Below the pieces are notes generated by a model. The model saw only the letters and a program-made list of their open reading frames with translations, was not told where the DNA came from and made no database searches. Below are positions 30,466-41,367 of a stretch of 64,000 nucleotides of DNA, in pieces. Source of the DNA: Gracilariopsis chorda (lineage: Eukaryota; Rhodophyta; Florideophyceae; Gracilariales; Gracilariaceae); contig NBIV01000239.1 in assembly GCA_003194525.1 (NCBI GenBank), forward strand, positions 44,792 through 108,791, read 5' to 3'. The translations under genes were made by a program, and so were the position numbers. Each line of letters opens with the position of its first letter. Position 1 is the first letter of the stretch.

Positions 30466-31010
30466 TGCGGTATACTGAACACGGTAAATGACCAAATGGG
30501 TAGTTCGTGTGGACCTCGGCTGTAGAGAGCTTCGGGTGGGCTCGACCAAGAAAGAGAAAAGAGGCCTACCGGTAGGGTCTGTGGCCGCACCAACCACTAG
30601 AGGTGCAAGATAGTCGGCTAGTTCTACGTACCAGCGTGGTAGTCGCTAGGTATCGTGACTGGCGGACTAGTAATACCTGATAAGATCTTTGATAACCAAA
30701 AAGGTTAACTGTAAAAACCATTTGGTATCACAATTATCCAAGAGGGGCGTACCATTTACCTTGAAGGGGGAGGACGCTGACGCTCAACTTAAGAGTGGGC
30801 GAGCTCGACTCCCCGTGGACATGGCACGCTACATATGCCACGTCTGAGGTACACCGTAGTGGTGCACCTCAGTACTGTAGTTACCAGTTAGAACTATTTC
30901 TAAAAATTAAAGCTAAATATTAGGACATACCACCCTGGTCCAGTCATCCACGTGGCACACCGAACTGGTATTTTGCGCACCATTTTGGTACAAAAACTCA
31001 CTATACGACA
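30466..31010 (-). repeat. 5' LTR of G2
   Basis: 545 bp with TG..CA ends, pair of 20136-20682. Followed outside by CCACG, the target duplication. It should hold the promoter of the minus-strand gag-pol transcript. Confidence 0.93.
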
Positions 31011-31045
31011 CCACGCCAGAGTCCGAGCATCAGGCTAACCATTAA

Positions 31046-31300
31046 CGGCAGCAGTTTCCGCCCACGGCGCCCTCCGGTGGGCTGCACCCTCGCAGCAGAG
31101 CTGCACGCGTCTTCGCCGATCCAAAACGTCCGCAAACTGCCAGCAAGGCACTGCATGCTATGTTGCTGCACAGAGGCAGTGCCCCGCTGGGCGCGCTGGA
31201 CACCTACGCCGGCTCGCTGAAGAGCACCATCGACTATCTTCTCGCCGTGAACGGCATCACCGTCGACCCGCCTACTGGCCTCGTCCAGGAAGTGCATTAA
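31046..31300 (+). CDS. C-terminal coding fragment of an unrecognised gene
   Basis: After a TAA at 31043-31045 the plus frame is open for 84 codons up to TAA 31298-31300. It is GC-rich in third positions, unlike its neighbours, and reads ASKALHAMLLHRGSAPLGAL, YAGSLKSTIDYLLAVNGITV, DPPTGLVQEVH. It begins 35 bases past the G2 target site, so G2 may have inserted into or beside this gene. The sequence left of G2 (20042-20135) is similarly GC-rich. Family unknown; could be a terminal exon. Confidence 0.4.
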   Translation, partial: RQQFPPTAPSGGLHPRSRAARVFADPKRPQTASKALHAMLLHRGSAPLGALDTYAGSLKSTIDYLLAVNGITVDPPTGLVQEVH

Positions 31301-33500
31301 TGTGACCTCATCAGACACTATATAGACAAAAAGTAGCCTAAGACGTATCACAACATTCGCCAAGTCGTCTCGTTAGGGCAAGGATGTGGCCCATTACACG
31401 TTATTATGAGTTGTTGCTTAGAAGAACTGTTCATAAACAGAGATTATGTGCCTAGGATAATTTTCTATAGAAGTCCAAGGTCGGCAGTTTCGAAGTCAAC
31501 CCGGGCCAGACCACTTCTACTCCCTTTGGCGATCCCCACCTTCTCTTTCCGCTATCTGCTCTTTCTTACCTCCAACAATACCCTATCTTACTTTCACCAC
31601 ATATTCGAGCAGCTTGTTCTCCTGCACACCCTGAGTGACCCGGCTGCTTTCGTTTGGTACAACGTCAGCTGGCGTATTAGTTTGATTCAAGCCACGCACT
31701 AGACCTAATGTTTTGGTCGTGCGTGTTTAGTGAAGACGTTTGCATCCCAAATGCGCTAGATCTAAGGTTTCGGTCGCACATCTGTTGTCCAAATTGTTCT
31801 TCTCTACCACTGATAGTGGGCCACTGTCTTTCGTACGCTTTTGTCATCATCTCTTTCCGCGTTGCCGTACTCGAGGTCGTGCATTTCTTGTGCCAGCTGC
31901 CACAGTACTCACGTTTCTACTAAGCCTTTTCAGTGTACTACTTATTGGCAATGCACGCCAGTGCTAATACTCTCGAGCTACGAGCATATTTTCGAACTAC
32001 TCCCCAGCAAAAAGGGTACAAGAAGGGCTGTTGTCGTCCGGTGTCGTGAAATCGTGCAAAAGGACACTCAAACACTGCATTCAAAGAATGACCACCCGTA
32101 GTTCTTTCATAGACTAAATGGAACAAAATAGCAGTAGCCTAAAGTACCGAAAAGCAAGCAAGCCTTTGATAAACTTCAGGCTCAGAAAAATGCACAACAA
32201 CGGTTGATCCTAAAAAATATATGGGAGCCAAGTAGCATCTATAGTAATTATCGAAGGCAAACAATTCGAGTTTAACACGTAAGCGAGAAAAAAAGGCGTG
32301 GCTCTGGAGCAAAAGATTGGATTGCAACTAGGATAAGAAAATAGTACCTTCTCTGCCTAGTTAAAAACAGTTGCTAAGGACATGGCAAACCAGTGACATT
32401 GCCAAACGCACATAAAATGACTGCACTCAAGCAAAGGAAGGCAGCAAGCTATATAATGGCTGAAAGCCCAGCCCAAAAAGTGGAACAAGATTGGCTTTAG
32501 AAGTTGAGACAACGATCCCGCGGTAGCTGAACTATGAAAAGAACCCAACCGAAACGAAGGCTCTTGCAGCATACGACTGATACGTGGTGAAGGAAGTTCA
32601 GATATGGAGTAGATATGAGGGGGTTTGATTGCCAGTGGTGGAGCAGACATCAGCTTCCCCCTCCATATCTACACAGATATTATAGCAAATGTTCTGTACT
32701 TGCGCAATGTGTCACCCTTGCCTCGCTTGGCAGGACGCAAAAGGTATGTAATTACTAACCATGAATTCAAAGATGTGCGAATTCCTGTTACGTAAACTCC
32801 AAAATAATTAGTATAAATGAAACGCATATTATCGCTGTCATAATAAATATATTCTATGGCTTGCATGGCTCGTTTTCTTGCCACTGCATAGCCCAGCCAT
32901 TAAATATGTGCCCTACTGCTCGCAGCTCGGTGGGTCACAGATGCCCCTGGCGCTTTCAAACTCATTTCCTTAGCGGTCACTACACTGAGCGATCAAACAC
33001 ATCTCACCGACTTAACCCATCGAACATTACACCATTGTGAATGAAAAAGTAAACGATATGTCCATACGGTTCTGATCCGGAGCATAGCTCAAAGCAAACG
33101 GCTGACCGCTCCTCAATGTCGTGAAAAACTGCATATTCTCATGCGTGTAGGTTTTAGTTGGTGAAAGACGTCTATTGTGACGCACCGGGAAGTGGTAGAT
33201 ATAGTTCCACAAATCTACACTAGCTGACCTTTCTATCTCTAGATCCCGGTGGACGACCAGAGATAAAAGGTTCTGAAAGATCTCGAGCGTTTGGTAGGGA
33301 CCACAAAGCTTGGATATCGAACGGCAAAATGTAGTAGATGCCAGAAAATCTTTTCTCTAATATTGACCAGCCTTCCAACGGGTTGGATCCAAGCAAAGGT
33401 GAAGCGGCCCGCTACAAAGCTCATCCGTAGATTCTCGTCTTGGTCATAAATATTAAATTCGACCATAACCGGCATCACCACAGGACTCCATGCAGAATCT
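31301..33500. other. No recognised feature
   Basis: Short ORFs up to about 98 codons on both strands without motifs. A short direct repeat occurs (CTAGACCTAATGTTTTGGTCG at 31701 region and CTAGATCTAAGGTTTCGGTCG at 31757 region). Otherwise no structure is seen. Confidence 0.4.
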
Positions 33501-33506
33501 TCCATG

Positions 33507-34467
33507 TCATACCTGCCCAAAATGTTCACATACAACGCTAGTCGCTCCGTTTCTGCACCGTAGAGCCCGTTGTAGTGAGTTTGGTGCAGGCATTAGAGTG
33601 AACGGGGCGGTACGGCATATGGCAGCAAGCATGAATGCCATCCCGCGTGATGCCAATTCTTCCCAACATGAGCTCATGACGAGAGTGCCTAGCCAGGAGA
33701 GCCCTACAGTGTCCGTAGTACTTGGGCTTGAATGCAGGCCATTCAATATTTGGATTCAGTGCTTTTCTGCGCATTACCAGTACCTGGTCCCCAACATGGA
33801 ATCTCTACCCGTATTGTCCTTAATCTTTCCTGATGCGCTGCAACAAAATTCTGTGACTGCGCGAACCAAATGCGGTCAGTAACTCCACCCAATGGTGAAT
33901 TGGAGTTGAGACAAGCAGCACCGCGAAAGGATCGAGGAGATGCATGCCCGGCATTCATCCGTAAAGAAGCTTGAAGAGTGAATGTCCTTCCCTTAGCTTG
34001 CGTCGTCGATACCTATACATAACACCTGGTAATGCCCCATCTCACTGCCTGTCTCCTTTGGCAACTATTTTTTCAACCGAATGCTTGATGGTTTCAACCA
34101 TCTTCTCAGCATGTCCATTCGACATTGGACCGTATGCTGGACTCGACTTCCATTCTATCTCTCTATTTTTCAAAGACCTCTGTATTACATTTAAGATGAG
34201 TCACGAAGCGTTGCCAGACATGATTACGTTACAGAATCCAAACGACTAGATGACCTTCATCGTGAAATTTTCAAGAACCATAACGCCAGTAAAGCTTGTT
34301 GTATCCAGAAGTATTGGCCATCCTGTTAAATGCTCCACCCCAAATAGCATAAATCTGTTTCTAACCTTGGTGACTCGAAAAGGCCCAGAAAAGTTGACCG
34401 AAAACACGGTAAATAACCCAGTAAGAGAGAAGCGCTGCAGAGATTGATAAGAAATCAGCGGCTTCAT
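33507..34467 (-). pseudogene. Integrase of G3
   Basis: Starts VNFSGPFRVTKVRNRFMLFGVEHLTGWPI (34467 frame; the place of the first Asp is Asn in VNFSGP). The third catalytic residue lies in PMSNGHAEKMVETIKHSVEK, after a frame break. The end is GDQVLVMRRKALNPNIEWPAF and IGITRDGIHACCHMPYRPVH. Many stops. Confidence 0.65.
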
Positions 34468-34579
34468 AATTTGGCATCCCTTGCAGTTTTGGACGTATTT
34501 TGAGATTTTAGCAATGATGTACAGCTACTACAACTGGTCTGCGACAAACGTCCGCGTGGCGAAAAAGTCTTCATGGTCC

Positions 34580-35416
34580 TTATCGTAGTGAAAAAATCAT
34601 ATCAGTGGCTGGAACTCTGCAACAGAAGGGACAGTTCGCAAGCCCTTCAGAAAATTTTCGGAACAATCTTCCTTCCCATACAAAGACCGTCTTCGAATTT
34701 CTTTTCAATGCAGCCTTTCCCTTGAAATTTTGCTCCTCACTGAGGCTACCTCGGATGTAGGGAGTGATAATTGCAATATAGGGCTCCAGTCTCACAAAAT
34801 TTTCTACTTCTTGGACGTTCAAAACCTTTTCCGCCACGCACTGTGAAGCACGGCTCACTTCAGCGTATCGCCATGAATAGTTGGCCAGAGCCTTAGCAGC
34901 TCTCAGTCCGTACATCATATCAAACTGGTACTCAGCAACCAATTCAAGCCATCTATACAACCGGCCAAGTAACTTCTTCTTCTTGAAAGCGTAACGCAAT
35001 GCTTGGTCACTATTGGAAACGGACGCGTCTTAAGCAAGTAAATGCCAAGGTTTTTTAACGCAAGAAAAACACCGCAAGTGTTTTTTCTTTAATACGGATT
35101 ATATTCTGTAGTCTTCATTCATATTCCGCATAGAAAAATGAAAAGGATTGACCATTTTCTCGCCATTTTTCTGGGAGAGGATGACACGTACGCCAACCGA
35201 AGACGCATCCATTTCCGTGAGGAATGGAGCCTCAAAATCTGGGAATCTTAACACAGGGGGGCTGTGTAACTTTTCTTCCAAGTCCTGGAACGTTGTGCTC
35301 ATGTCATCTGTAACCTTGAACTCCTCATGATTTGATGTGGCAGCTTGTAGTATACTAACGATCCCTGAAAATTTGCCGATGGAACGCCTGCAATACCTGC
35401 CAAGCCCAAGAAACAT
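34580..35416 (-). pseudogene. RNase H and tether of G3
   Basis: 35416-35099 reads VTDDMSTTFQDLEEKLHSPPVL, FEAPFLTEMDASSVGVRVIL, SQKNGEKMVNPFHFS, the RNase H start with its first Asp. 34999-34580 reads LLGRLYRWLELVAEYQFDMMYG and KALANYSWRYAEV, the RNase H end and spacer toward integrase. A shift and about 100 bases separate the two. Confidence 0.65.
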
Positions 35417-35889
35417 TCTGAGTTTGGTTGTTTTTTCCGGCTAGGCCCTTGATAATTGACTCTATCTTGGTGTAATCCACGGAGATACCTTCATTGCTCA
35501 CCAAATGAGCTAACAAAACGATGCTGGGCTGTGCGAAGCTGCACTTGGAAATATTCAGTTTTAGGCCGTGAATCGCGATTATCTTGAGCACACATTTGAT
35601 GTGACCCATGTGATCTACCAGTTTACGTGAAAGGGTAGTGACATGGTCAATGTAGACTTTGAATTACTCAAGGTCAGATAGAAACGTGTTCATCATCCTC
35701 TAAAATGTTGGTGGGGCGTTCATGGCTCCGAAAAGCATCACTGTGAACCGAAAGCTTCCCTGTCTGCGAACGAACGTAGTCACCTCCATACAGGTTGGGA
35801 TTTGGGTTGTACTTTGCGTCTTTTAGATCCGAGGTATTTGGAATTGAATCTCTATTGAGCGGCTCACCGATGGAATTAGGATTGTACAA
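35355..35889 (-). pseudogene. Reverse transcriptase remnant of G3
   Basis: VMLFGAMNAPPTF matches the LPFGLxNAPxTFQ box; KVYIDHVTT occupies the place of VYLDDV, so the second Asp of YLDD is His. Then VLKIIAIHGLKLNISKCSFAQ, LAHLVSNEGISVDYTKIESI is the RT thumb. Catalytic loss plus stops show an old copy. Confidence 0.65.
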
Positions 35890-36186
35890 GATCGCCTAGA
35901 CTCGTCCCAAAGTCAGGTCCATACGGTAAAAGGACGGGGGGCGGTGGCTATCTGGAGTTCAGTACACCTGTTTGCTCGGAGGTGGTGGCAAATATGCTGG
36001 CGGCGTCGCCCAGGGCATTGCACTCCAACCTACCTCATTTTTAGACTTTATTCAGGCAATGAGATAGTGCACCTTAAACCAATAATCACAACGCTAATTC
36101 TTCCCTGAAAGCACGTATTACAGTACGCTCGATATACTAGTGTTGTCCGTATAGTACGTGGATACTGAGTTTCTCGCTTTGAAATT

Positions 36187-36645
36187 GTGAGAGCTCATTA
36201 CAAGTATCGCTGGACAAGCTCGCATCAGTTTCTGGCGGGACATTTTTGTAGCCCAGTCGTCTTAAAGGTCATGGGCCCTCATCGCTGCCACTGTGGTACA
36301 CAGTTCGATTTTCGCCAGTCTCCATTGCCTATGCTCCGCATTTTCCGTCGCAAAAAGTCATCCCTATCACCGGGGAGTATTACTCGTCTACCCTACAATC
36401 ACACCTACGTACCTACACATCTACACATCTACACATCTACACAACACGTCGTCAAAACGTTACATACGCTTCGCTTCGGCTCCACCGAGCTTGACTAGGG
36501 ACTGTGGGAGCTCACTACAAGCTGATTCGTTCATTCAAACACGGTTCTGCCTATGCTCGTGGAAGGTCACTATAAGTATCGCTGGACAAGCTCCCATCAG
36601 TGTCTGGCAGGACACTTTTGTAGCCCAGTCGTCTTACAGACAATT
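36187..36645 (+). repeat. Direct repeat pair of about 80 bp
   Basis: 36198-36272 and 36570-36640 share AAGTATCGCTGGACAAGCTC and GTAGCCCAGTCGTCTTA with few differences. Between them is a (CTACACAT)n microsatellite at about 36413-36442. No gene or element type is recognised. Confidence 0.6.
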
Positions 36646-37045
36646 CTTGCAGTGATTTCCACGTGTCAATTTTGACAGCGACTTTTGCCAGACTCACAAA
36701 GGTTCCACAACTCATGGGCGCGTGAGGTTCCGTCTTTGCTACCGTTTCCGATCTCTCCTTTCAGGCATCACATCTCCAACCCACTTTCATACAGCTACAA
36801 AGTTCCCCATCCCAACTTTGCCGCCACCAGGCTGTTTGTTTGAGTGCTTGCATCCATGTCGTGCGTATATTGTCAACTTTGAATACCACTGACGGTTGCA
36901 GGAGATAATAATGTAACTTACCACGATCGTAACAGCATTCTTAAGATTGCATTGCCGCAGTGGGCGACAAAATTGGAGACTATGATCCGGTGTAGCTGAT
37001 GCTTGATATTGATGTCAACATCAGACGTCAAATTGAACGCACTGT

Positions 37046-37296
37046 TGTGAGAACACGTACAAGTTGGTTACCAGGAACTGAGGATCCATGCAGTAAAATA
37101 AGCTGACAAAGATCTCCGCTGACAGACCTCAGTATCCAGAAGGATTGCGTAGTATGCCTATTTAAGTAAACCCAGGTGCCCGTAGAGACGAAGATGGACT
37201 CCAGGCAGCTTCCTGTGCCTATTGTACTTGCTCGTTACAGAGGGCCCCTACGCTGCGCTACGATGAACTTCTCCCTTGAAAGAAGCCCAATCTACA
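37046..37296 (+). repeat. 5' LTR of the second GalEa-like copia
   Basis: Starts TGTGAGAACACG, ends CAATCTACA, next to the primer site. TATTTAAG at 37159-37166 is a likely TATA element, also present in the 3' LTR (41228-41235). Confidence 0.85.
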
Positions 37297-37309
37297 GTTA
37301 TGAGCCCAG
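37297..37309 (+). promoter_or_regulatory. Primer-binding site containing the gag start codon
   Basis: GTTATGAGCCCAG, one mismatch from the half-tRNA-iMet site GTTATGGGCCCAG seen in the other copia elements. The ATG (37300-37302) opens the gag frame. Confidence 0.75.
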
Positions 37310-38128
37310 GGGATGACCTCTCTCTGATTAACATACTCACTCCGCCAAAGCTTCGCCTGGATACAGACAAACGTTTATGGCAAGAAGCGGTCTACGATTA
37401 GGCTGAGAACCAACAAGCTTGTGCCTGAGGAGGAGACATGCGAGGTAAAAGAGCAGCCGCTACTTTAGGAATCACTCTGTACCAATCCTTAGAATTTTCG
37501 AAGGAGATTGTAAACAGGCAGTCAGAAAAGGTGAAATCATTACTCCACGTGACGAAAAAGATGCTAGAGATTAGACTGCAGTCGTCAAAAAGATCGTTAA
37601 TCTTGTTACGAAGACTCTATCGTCGATCGATTGCGCCGTATTGTACGCCTATATAAGGATATTGATTCTTGTAAGCGTAAAGTAAATGAATCAATCGGAG
37701 AGTATATCGAAAGATTCGGCAGGCCAGCATTTTCGTATCTAAACTTGACGAACGCTGATCAAGACTCAAGGGATAGTCAGAAATTTGCGATAATTTTGCT
37801 TCTAAATGCCAATATCTCGCTACAAACTTTCTGCAACATCATCAATAATATAGTTGCATCATCCAGGGTCAAGAAGAGCGAAAATATCCGAACAATGCAG
37901 ATTTCCGGCAGTAGGGCGAACATGATCGTTACATTACTTGTCATGATGAAACCCAAGGATCCGGATCATGAATACCTCAAGGGCGCCGAATCATGCGTCG
38001 CCCCATTCACTGCAGCCATCAAAGAACACGAGAAAAACTACGACCAGGACGAAGATTTCGCGTGGATCCGTCTCCAAGACGCAATCCGCGCTTTTGAAGA
38101 AGCAGGTCTAGAAGAAAAAGACCTATAA
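37300..38128 (+). pseudogene. gag: gag of the second GalEa-like copia
   Basis: The frame opens at the ATG inside the primer site and runs MSPGDDLSLINILTPPKLRLD, with TAG and TGA stops before 37438, then AAATLGITLYQSLEFSKEIVN. A shift near 37640 leads to frame 37631-38128: CKRKVNESIGEYIERFGRP and NANISLQTFCNIINN. This is a Gag-like helical protein without a visible zinc knuckle. The N-terminus aligns with the intact frame at 1-197. Confidence 0.65.
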
Positions 38129-38446
38129 CAATCCGCAAAAACTGATCCTAGGCCGGCGACAACATCCAAGTTCTTTTTGAACAATTACAAGTCGGGAAAA
38201 AGGCTGAAGAACCGCAAATGCACGACACCAGAAGTTTTCATCCATCTAGGGATGTCAGGCATAAGGAATAACCAGAACAATGAACCAAGGAATGTTGAAG
38301 AGGACCACGGACCGAGCCTGCCTGTGAAAGATAAATCCAGCGCAAAGTACAAGAAAGGTGGATATGAGGAACGACGAGACGGTAAAGATAACCGTAAAGC
38401 CTTTTTTCAATAAGGGGGTTGGATAAAGATCCGAATCCCACACTGG

Positions 38447-38632
38447 ATGAAAGTAATCAAACATGTTATTCATGCTTTGAACGTGGAGATACAGTTGGAC
38501 TTCATGTTTTGTTCGATTCGAGGTACGAAGTACACGGTTTTACACATTGTTGATACAGGGGCAGGATACTCCGAGTTCTGTATCACAAAAGATCGAGAAG
38601 TTGCGAACGATCATCTCTATCATAGAAAATGA
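38447..38632 (+). pseudogene. Protease of the second GalEa-like copia
   Basis: A short frame with the aspartic protease active site: VLHIVDTGAGYSEFCI. It lies between gag and integrase as expected for copia. The segment 38129-38446 before it is a lysine-rich spacer in broken frame (KSGKRLKNRK). Confidence 0.6.
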
Positions 38633-38880
38633 TTGGCTAAAAAGACACGGAACACCCAAAGCCCTATCAGCCGATGATGAATTCAATAAACGAGAGTTGA
38701 AGCGTTTTCTATGAGGAAGAAATATTCGATTTAAACGGAGGCCAGCTCGACGACACCATAAAACAGGAATCGTGGAAAGAAAAAATGGCGTTGTTAAAAA
38801 GATATTGGAGAAAGTACAACAAAAGCGATCAATCGATACTCATAAGACTCTCCTCTCAAGAGCTGTGTTCTTCTTGAACT
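38628..38880 (+). pseudogene. Integrase core remnant of the second GalEa-like copia
   Basis: HGTPKALSADDEFNKRELKRFL holds the second catalytic Asp region; after a TGA and a shift, HHKTGIVERKNGVVKKILEKV holds the catalytic Glu. The first Asp part and the zinc domain are missing, so roughly 300-400 bases were deleted between protease and this point. Confidence 0.6.
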
Positions 38881-38881
38881 G

Positions 38882-39943
38882 TTGATCTTATTCGAATTAG
38901 TGAAAGGATACGCCCCTTCGTTACTCGAGACACCGCAGGGGATGGTAACACAAGGACTAATGGACGCGTACACCAAACAGGCGGCCACGCACGCCCTTCA
39001 AAAGGTCTTGAAAGCTCCCAACCACTCTTCGCTAATGGCTCCATGCATAAAAGCCGGAGATGAGGTGTTCTACTTCTACCGTTCTTCCAAGCAGAACGAG
39101 CCAGACGAGTGGAGATCAGGAACAATTTTGCAACCACTACATCACTACTTTGAGATACGACGAGAAGGAGGGAAGCATCTCTTGAAGATTGCTTACAAAT
39201 ACCTGCGCCTGAGACCAAGCTTCTCGCTCGCTCGAGAATTTAGTGAAGGGCTGATGGAAAATTATATAGACCTGACGCGCAGCTCAGACTTCAATAGCTA
39301 CATGGAGATGGAGGCGTTTGCAGTTAGCTCCTTGATGACGAACAACAAGATGAACGAAGAACCAGTATACAAGGACATGGGCAACTACACTAAATATCTC
39401 GTCGAAAACCCAGAGCTGCCCAGCACACGCGATCTAGGATCTAATGAGCAGGCCATATTGCAACAGATTCAAGGTGTGATCGAATCACGCCAGGTCTGTG
39501 CTAGGGAACTATCCTTCACGCCGCCATGGGTTTTTCGAAAGGGCGTGGAGAAGGAGCCAAATGATAACTGGACCCGCACCTACGAAGAAATACCGGAGGA
39601 TTCAGTTCCCCCAAACGCAAAGGTCATCTCGTTGCACACCGTATATAAGGTTAAAGAAGACGAAGAACAGATTCCAAAACTGAAGGGTAGACTCGTTCCT
39701 CACGGGAACCGAGACGATATTAAGGATGACATTCGCAAATATTGTTCCAACGTGGATATGATCATCGTTCGACTACCAATCAGCATCGCTCTATGCATTG
39801 GGTTCCCCTTCGGAGTTGCGGATGTTAAAGGCACATTCCTCCAGAGTTGGCCTACCTTGCGAGAAATATTTCTGAGACCAGCCCCAGAATTCCGCAAAAG
39901 AAGAGGAGTGCTATACAAACTCACGGAACAACCGCACGCGTAG
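38882..39943 (+). pseudogene. Integrase C-terminus and RT N-terminal half, GalEa-like copia
   Basis: A 353-codon frame: LVKGYAPSLLETPQG, then AGDEVFYFYRSSKQNEPDEWR, an integrase C-terminal module; further on VISLHTVYKVKEDEEQIPKLK, LKGRLVPHGNRDD and FGVADVKGTFLQS with the first RT Asp, EIFLRPAPEF. It stops at 39941-39943; RT goes on in the next frame (one-base shift near 39925). Confidence 0.78.
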
Positions 39944-40389
39944 AGGCAGGACGCCAGTGGTCGAAGAGGATCGAAGCATGGATGCTTGGACCCGCAGGAC
40001 TAGAGCTCATTTTTGGCTTTAACCAGTTCTTTGTAAAACGGAGTAAGTCTGGCAATATTATCCTGTTGATCACGAAGATAGTCAATGACCTCCTCGTTGC
40101 TAGATCAAAGAGCGATATTGAAAGCTTCATGAATTCTCTACAGTCTGAACTCGAGATGGGCAAAGTCCGCATTGGACCAGAATTATCTTTCGCAGGATGC
40201 AAAATGGAGCAGAAAGAAGATGGCAGTGTTATTTTTTCAATGGCAGCATACATGGACCGACTACATCCGATTGAAATATCTAGATCACGACGTCTAGAAA
40301 GAGACCAGCGTGCCACGGACCAAGAGACAAAAGAATACCACTCGCTTGCAGGTACATGGATGAACTTAAAATCAGACGTTCTACCGTAA
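39920..40389 (+). pseudogene. RT C-terminal half, active site changed (VND)
   Basis: In frame 39847-40389: GLELIFGFNQFFVKR, LITKIVNDLLVARSKSDIESF, ELSFAGCKMEQKEDGSVIF, KEYHSLAGTWM. The catalytic pair is Asn-Asp (VNDLL) instead of Asp-Asp, which would abolish polymerase activity. Confidence 0.72.
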
Positions 40390-40404
40390 GCAACTTTTAT
40401 TACT

Positions 40405-41087
40405 TTGCGGATGGAACAAGAACTCAGAGACCTCCGCGTCAGACATTTAGTTGAATCTAGCACTATTTTCTCCAAGATGAACGCATTGCGACCAGCTATC
40501 AAGTATATAGCACCACGTGGTGTCCAAACAGCCGCACTGGCTAGTCTCTCTGATGCTCCACACGGGGGAAAACGAACGCATACGGACAAACTGGAGTGAT
40601 ATGCGGAATAAAACTGGATACAGCATTCGATGACGAACATTTCTTTCATCCGATATACTACACGAGCCCAGAGCAACGCAGGGTCACATACTATTCTTTA
40701 GGCGCTGAGATACTGGCATGCTCGGAAGCAAAAGATAGAGATTTGGACTTGAAAACAACGCTTTCTAACATCTTCCCACACATCAAGATCCCTTATCATA
40801 TTCTGATAGATTCAAAAGCGCTTTTCGACACCATTACTACCTTGCACGAGTGCGGAGAACTTCGCCTCTAAAACACCGTGACCATGATCAGAGATTCATT
40901 TGAAGCTGGCGAACTGGAGACAGTTACTTGTATACCTGGCTTACTGAATCTAGCAAACGCACTAACCAAAAGAAGCCTGAATCACTCAAGAAAGACAAAT
41001 GAAATGTTTACGGATGGTCACTGGTCGATAGAAATTTTGAAAGGCATGATGCACCACTCCACTACTTGGAATTTATCCGTTTTTTGA
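40405..41087 (+). pseudogene. RNase H of the GalEa-like copia
   Basis: Three frames in succession: RLVESS.. (40405-40599), then YYTSPEQRRVTYYSLGAEIL, ACSEAKDRDLDLKTTL (40596-40871) with the Glu of RNase H and IDSKALFDTITTLHE with an Asp, then VTCIPGLLNLANALTKRSLN (40878-41087), where the final Asp of ADALTK is Asn. Broken by stops. Confidence 0.7.
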
Positions 41088-41115
41088 CAAGGGACACTAA
41101 CGCGACGTGGCGGTG

Positions 41116-41367
41116 TGTGAGAACACCTACAAGTTTGTCACGAGGAACAGAGGATCCATGCACTACAATAAGCTTACAAAGACCTCCTCTAACAGACCTC
41201 AGTATCCCAAAGGGTGCGTAGTATCCCTATTTAAGTAAACCAAGATCCCCCTTGAGACCAAGACGGACTCCCGGCAGATTCCTGTGCCGATTGTATTTGC
41301 TCGTGACAGAGGCCCCCTACGCTGCGCTACGATGAACTTCTCTCACTTGAAAGAAGTCCAATCTATC
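41116..41367 (+). repeat. 3' LTR of the second GalEa-like copia
   Basis: Aligns with 37046-37296 over its length with about 15% difference by eye, starting TGTGAGAACACC and ending CCAATCTATC. The end differs from CTACA of the 5' LTR. Confidence 0.8.

Larger units (their letters stand above)
20136..31010 (-). mobile_element. Gypsy LTR retrotransposon G2, chromovirus type, complete structure
   Basis: Both LTRs, a 5-bp target duplication (CCACG at 20131-20135 and 31011-31015), primer-binding site, gag, protease, RT, RNase H, integrase with chromodomain and polypurine tract are all present on the minus strand. Between the chromodomain and the 3' LTR lies 2.9 kb holding ORFs on the opposite strand. 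The LTRs differ at roughly 22 of 545 positions, so the insertion is not recent. Pol has several shifts and stops. The whole element is rich in ACC..GGT palindromes such as ACCAATTGGT. Confidence 0.93.
33507..35900 (-). mobile_element. Gypsy remnant G3 (RT to integrase C-terminus), no LTRs seen
   Basis: Minus-strand pol pieces in order RT (35890-35360), RNase H (35416-34580), integrase (34467-33507), broken by many stops. No LTR pair or target duplication was found around it. The family differs from G1 and G2: its integrase C-terminus reads FKPKYYGHCRALLARHSRHELM, with no chromodomain seen. Confidence 0.72.
37046..41367 (+). mobile_element. GalEa-like Ty1/copia element, both LTRs, degenerate
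   Basis: Two ~251-bp LTRs, half-tRNA-iMet primer site, and gag, protease, integrase, RT and RNase H in the copia order. ACTGT stands directly before the 5' LTR (37041-37045) and directly after the 3' LTR (41368-41372), a 5-bp target duplication. The RNase H motif LGAEILACSEAKDR and the RT motif DVKGTFLQS are close to GalEa-type copia elements, a clade reported from aquatic species including red algae. Several stops and shifts are present. Confidence 0.82.

Noticed and set aside
39921-40676. Minus-strand ORF of 251 codons
   Set aside because: Antisense to the clear RT and RNase H of the GalEa-like element.
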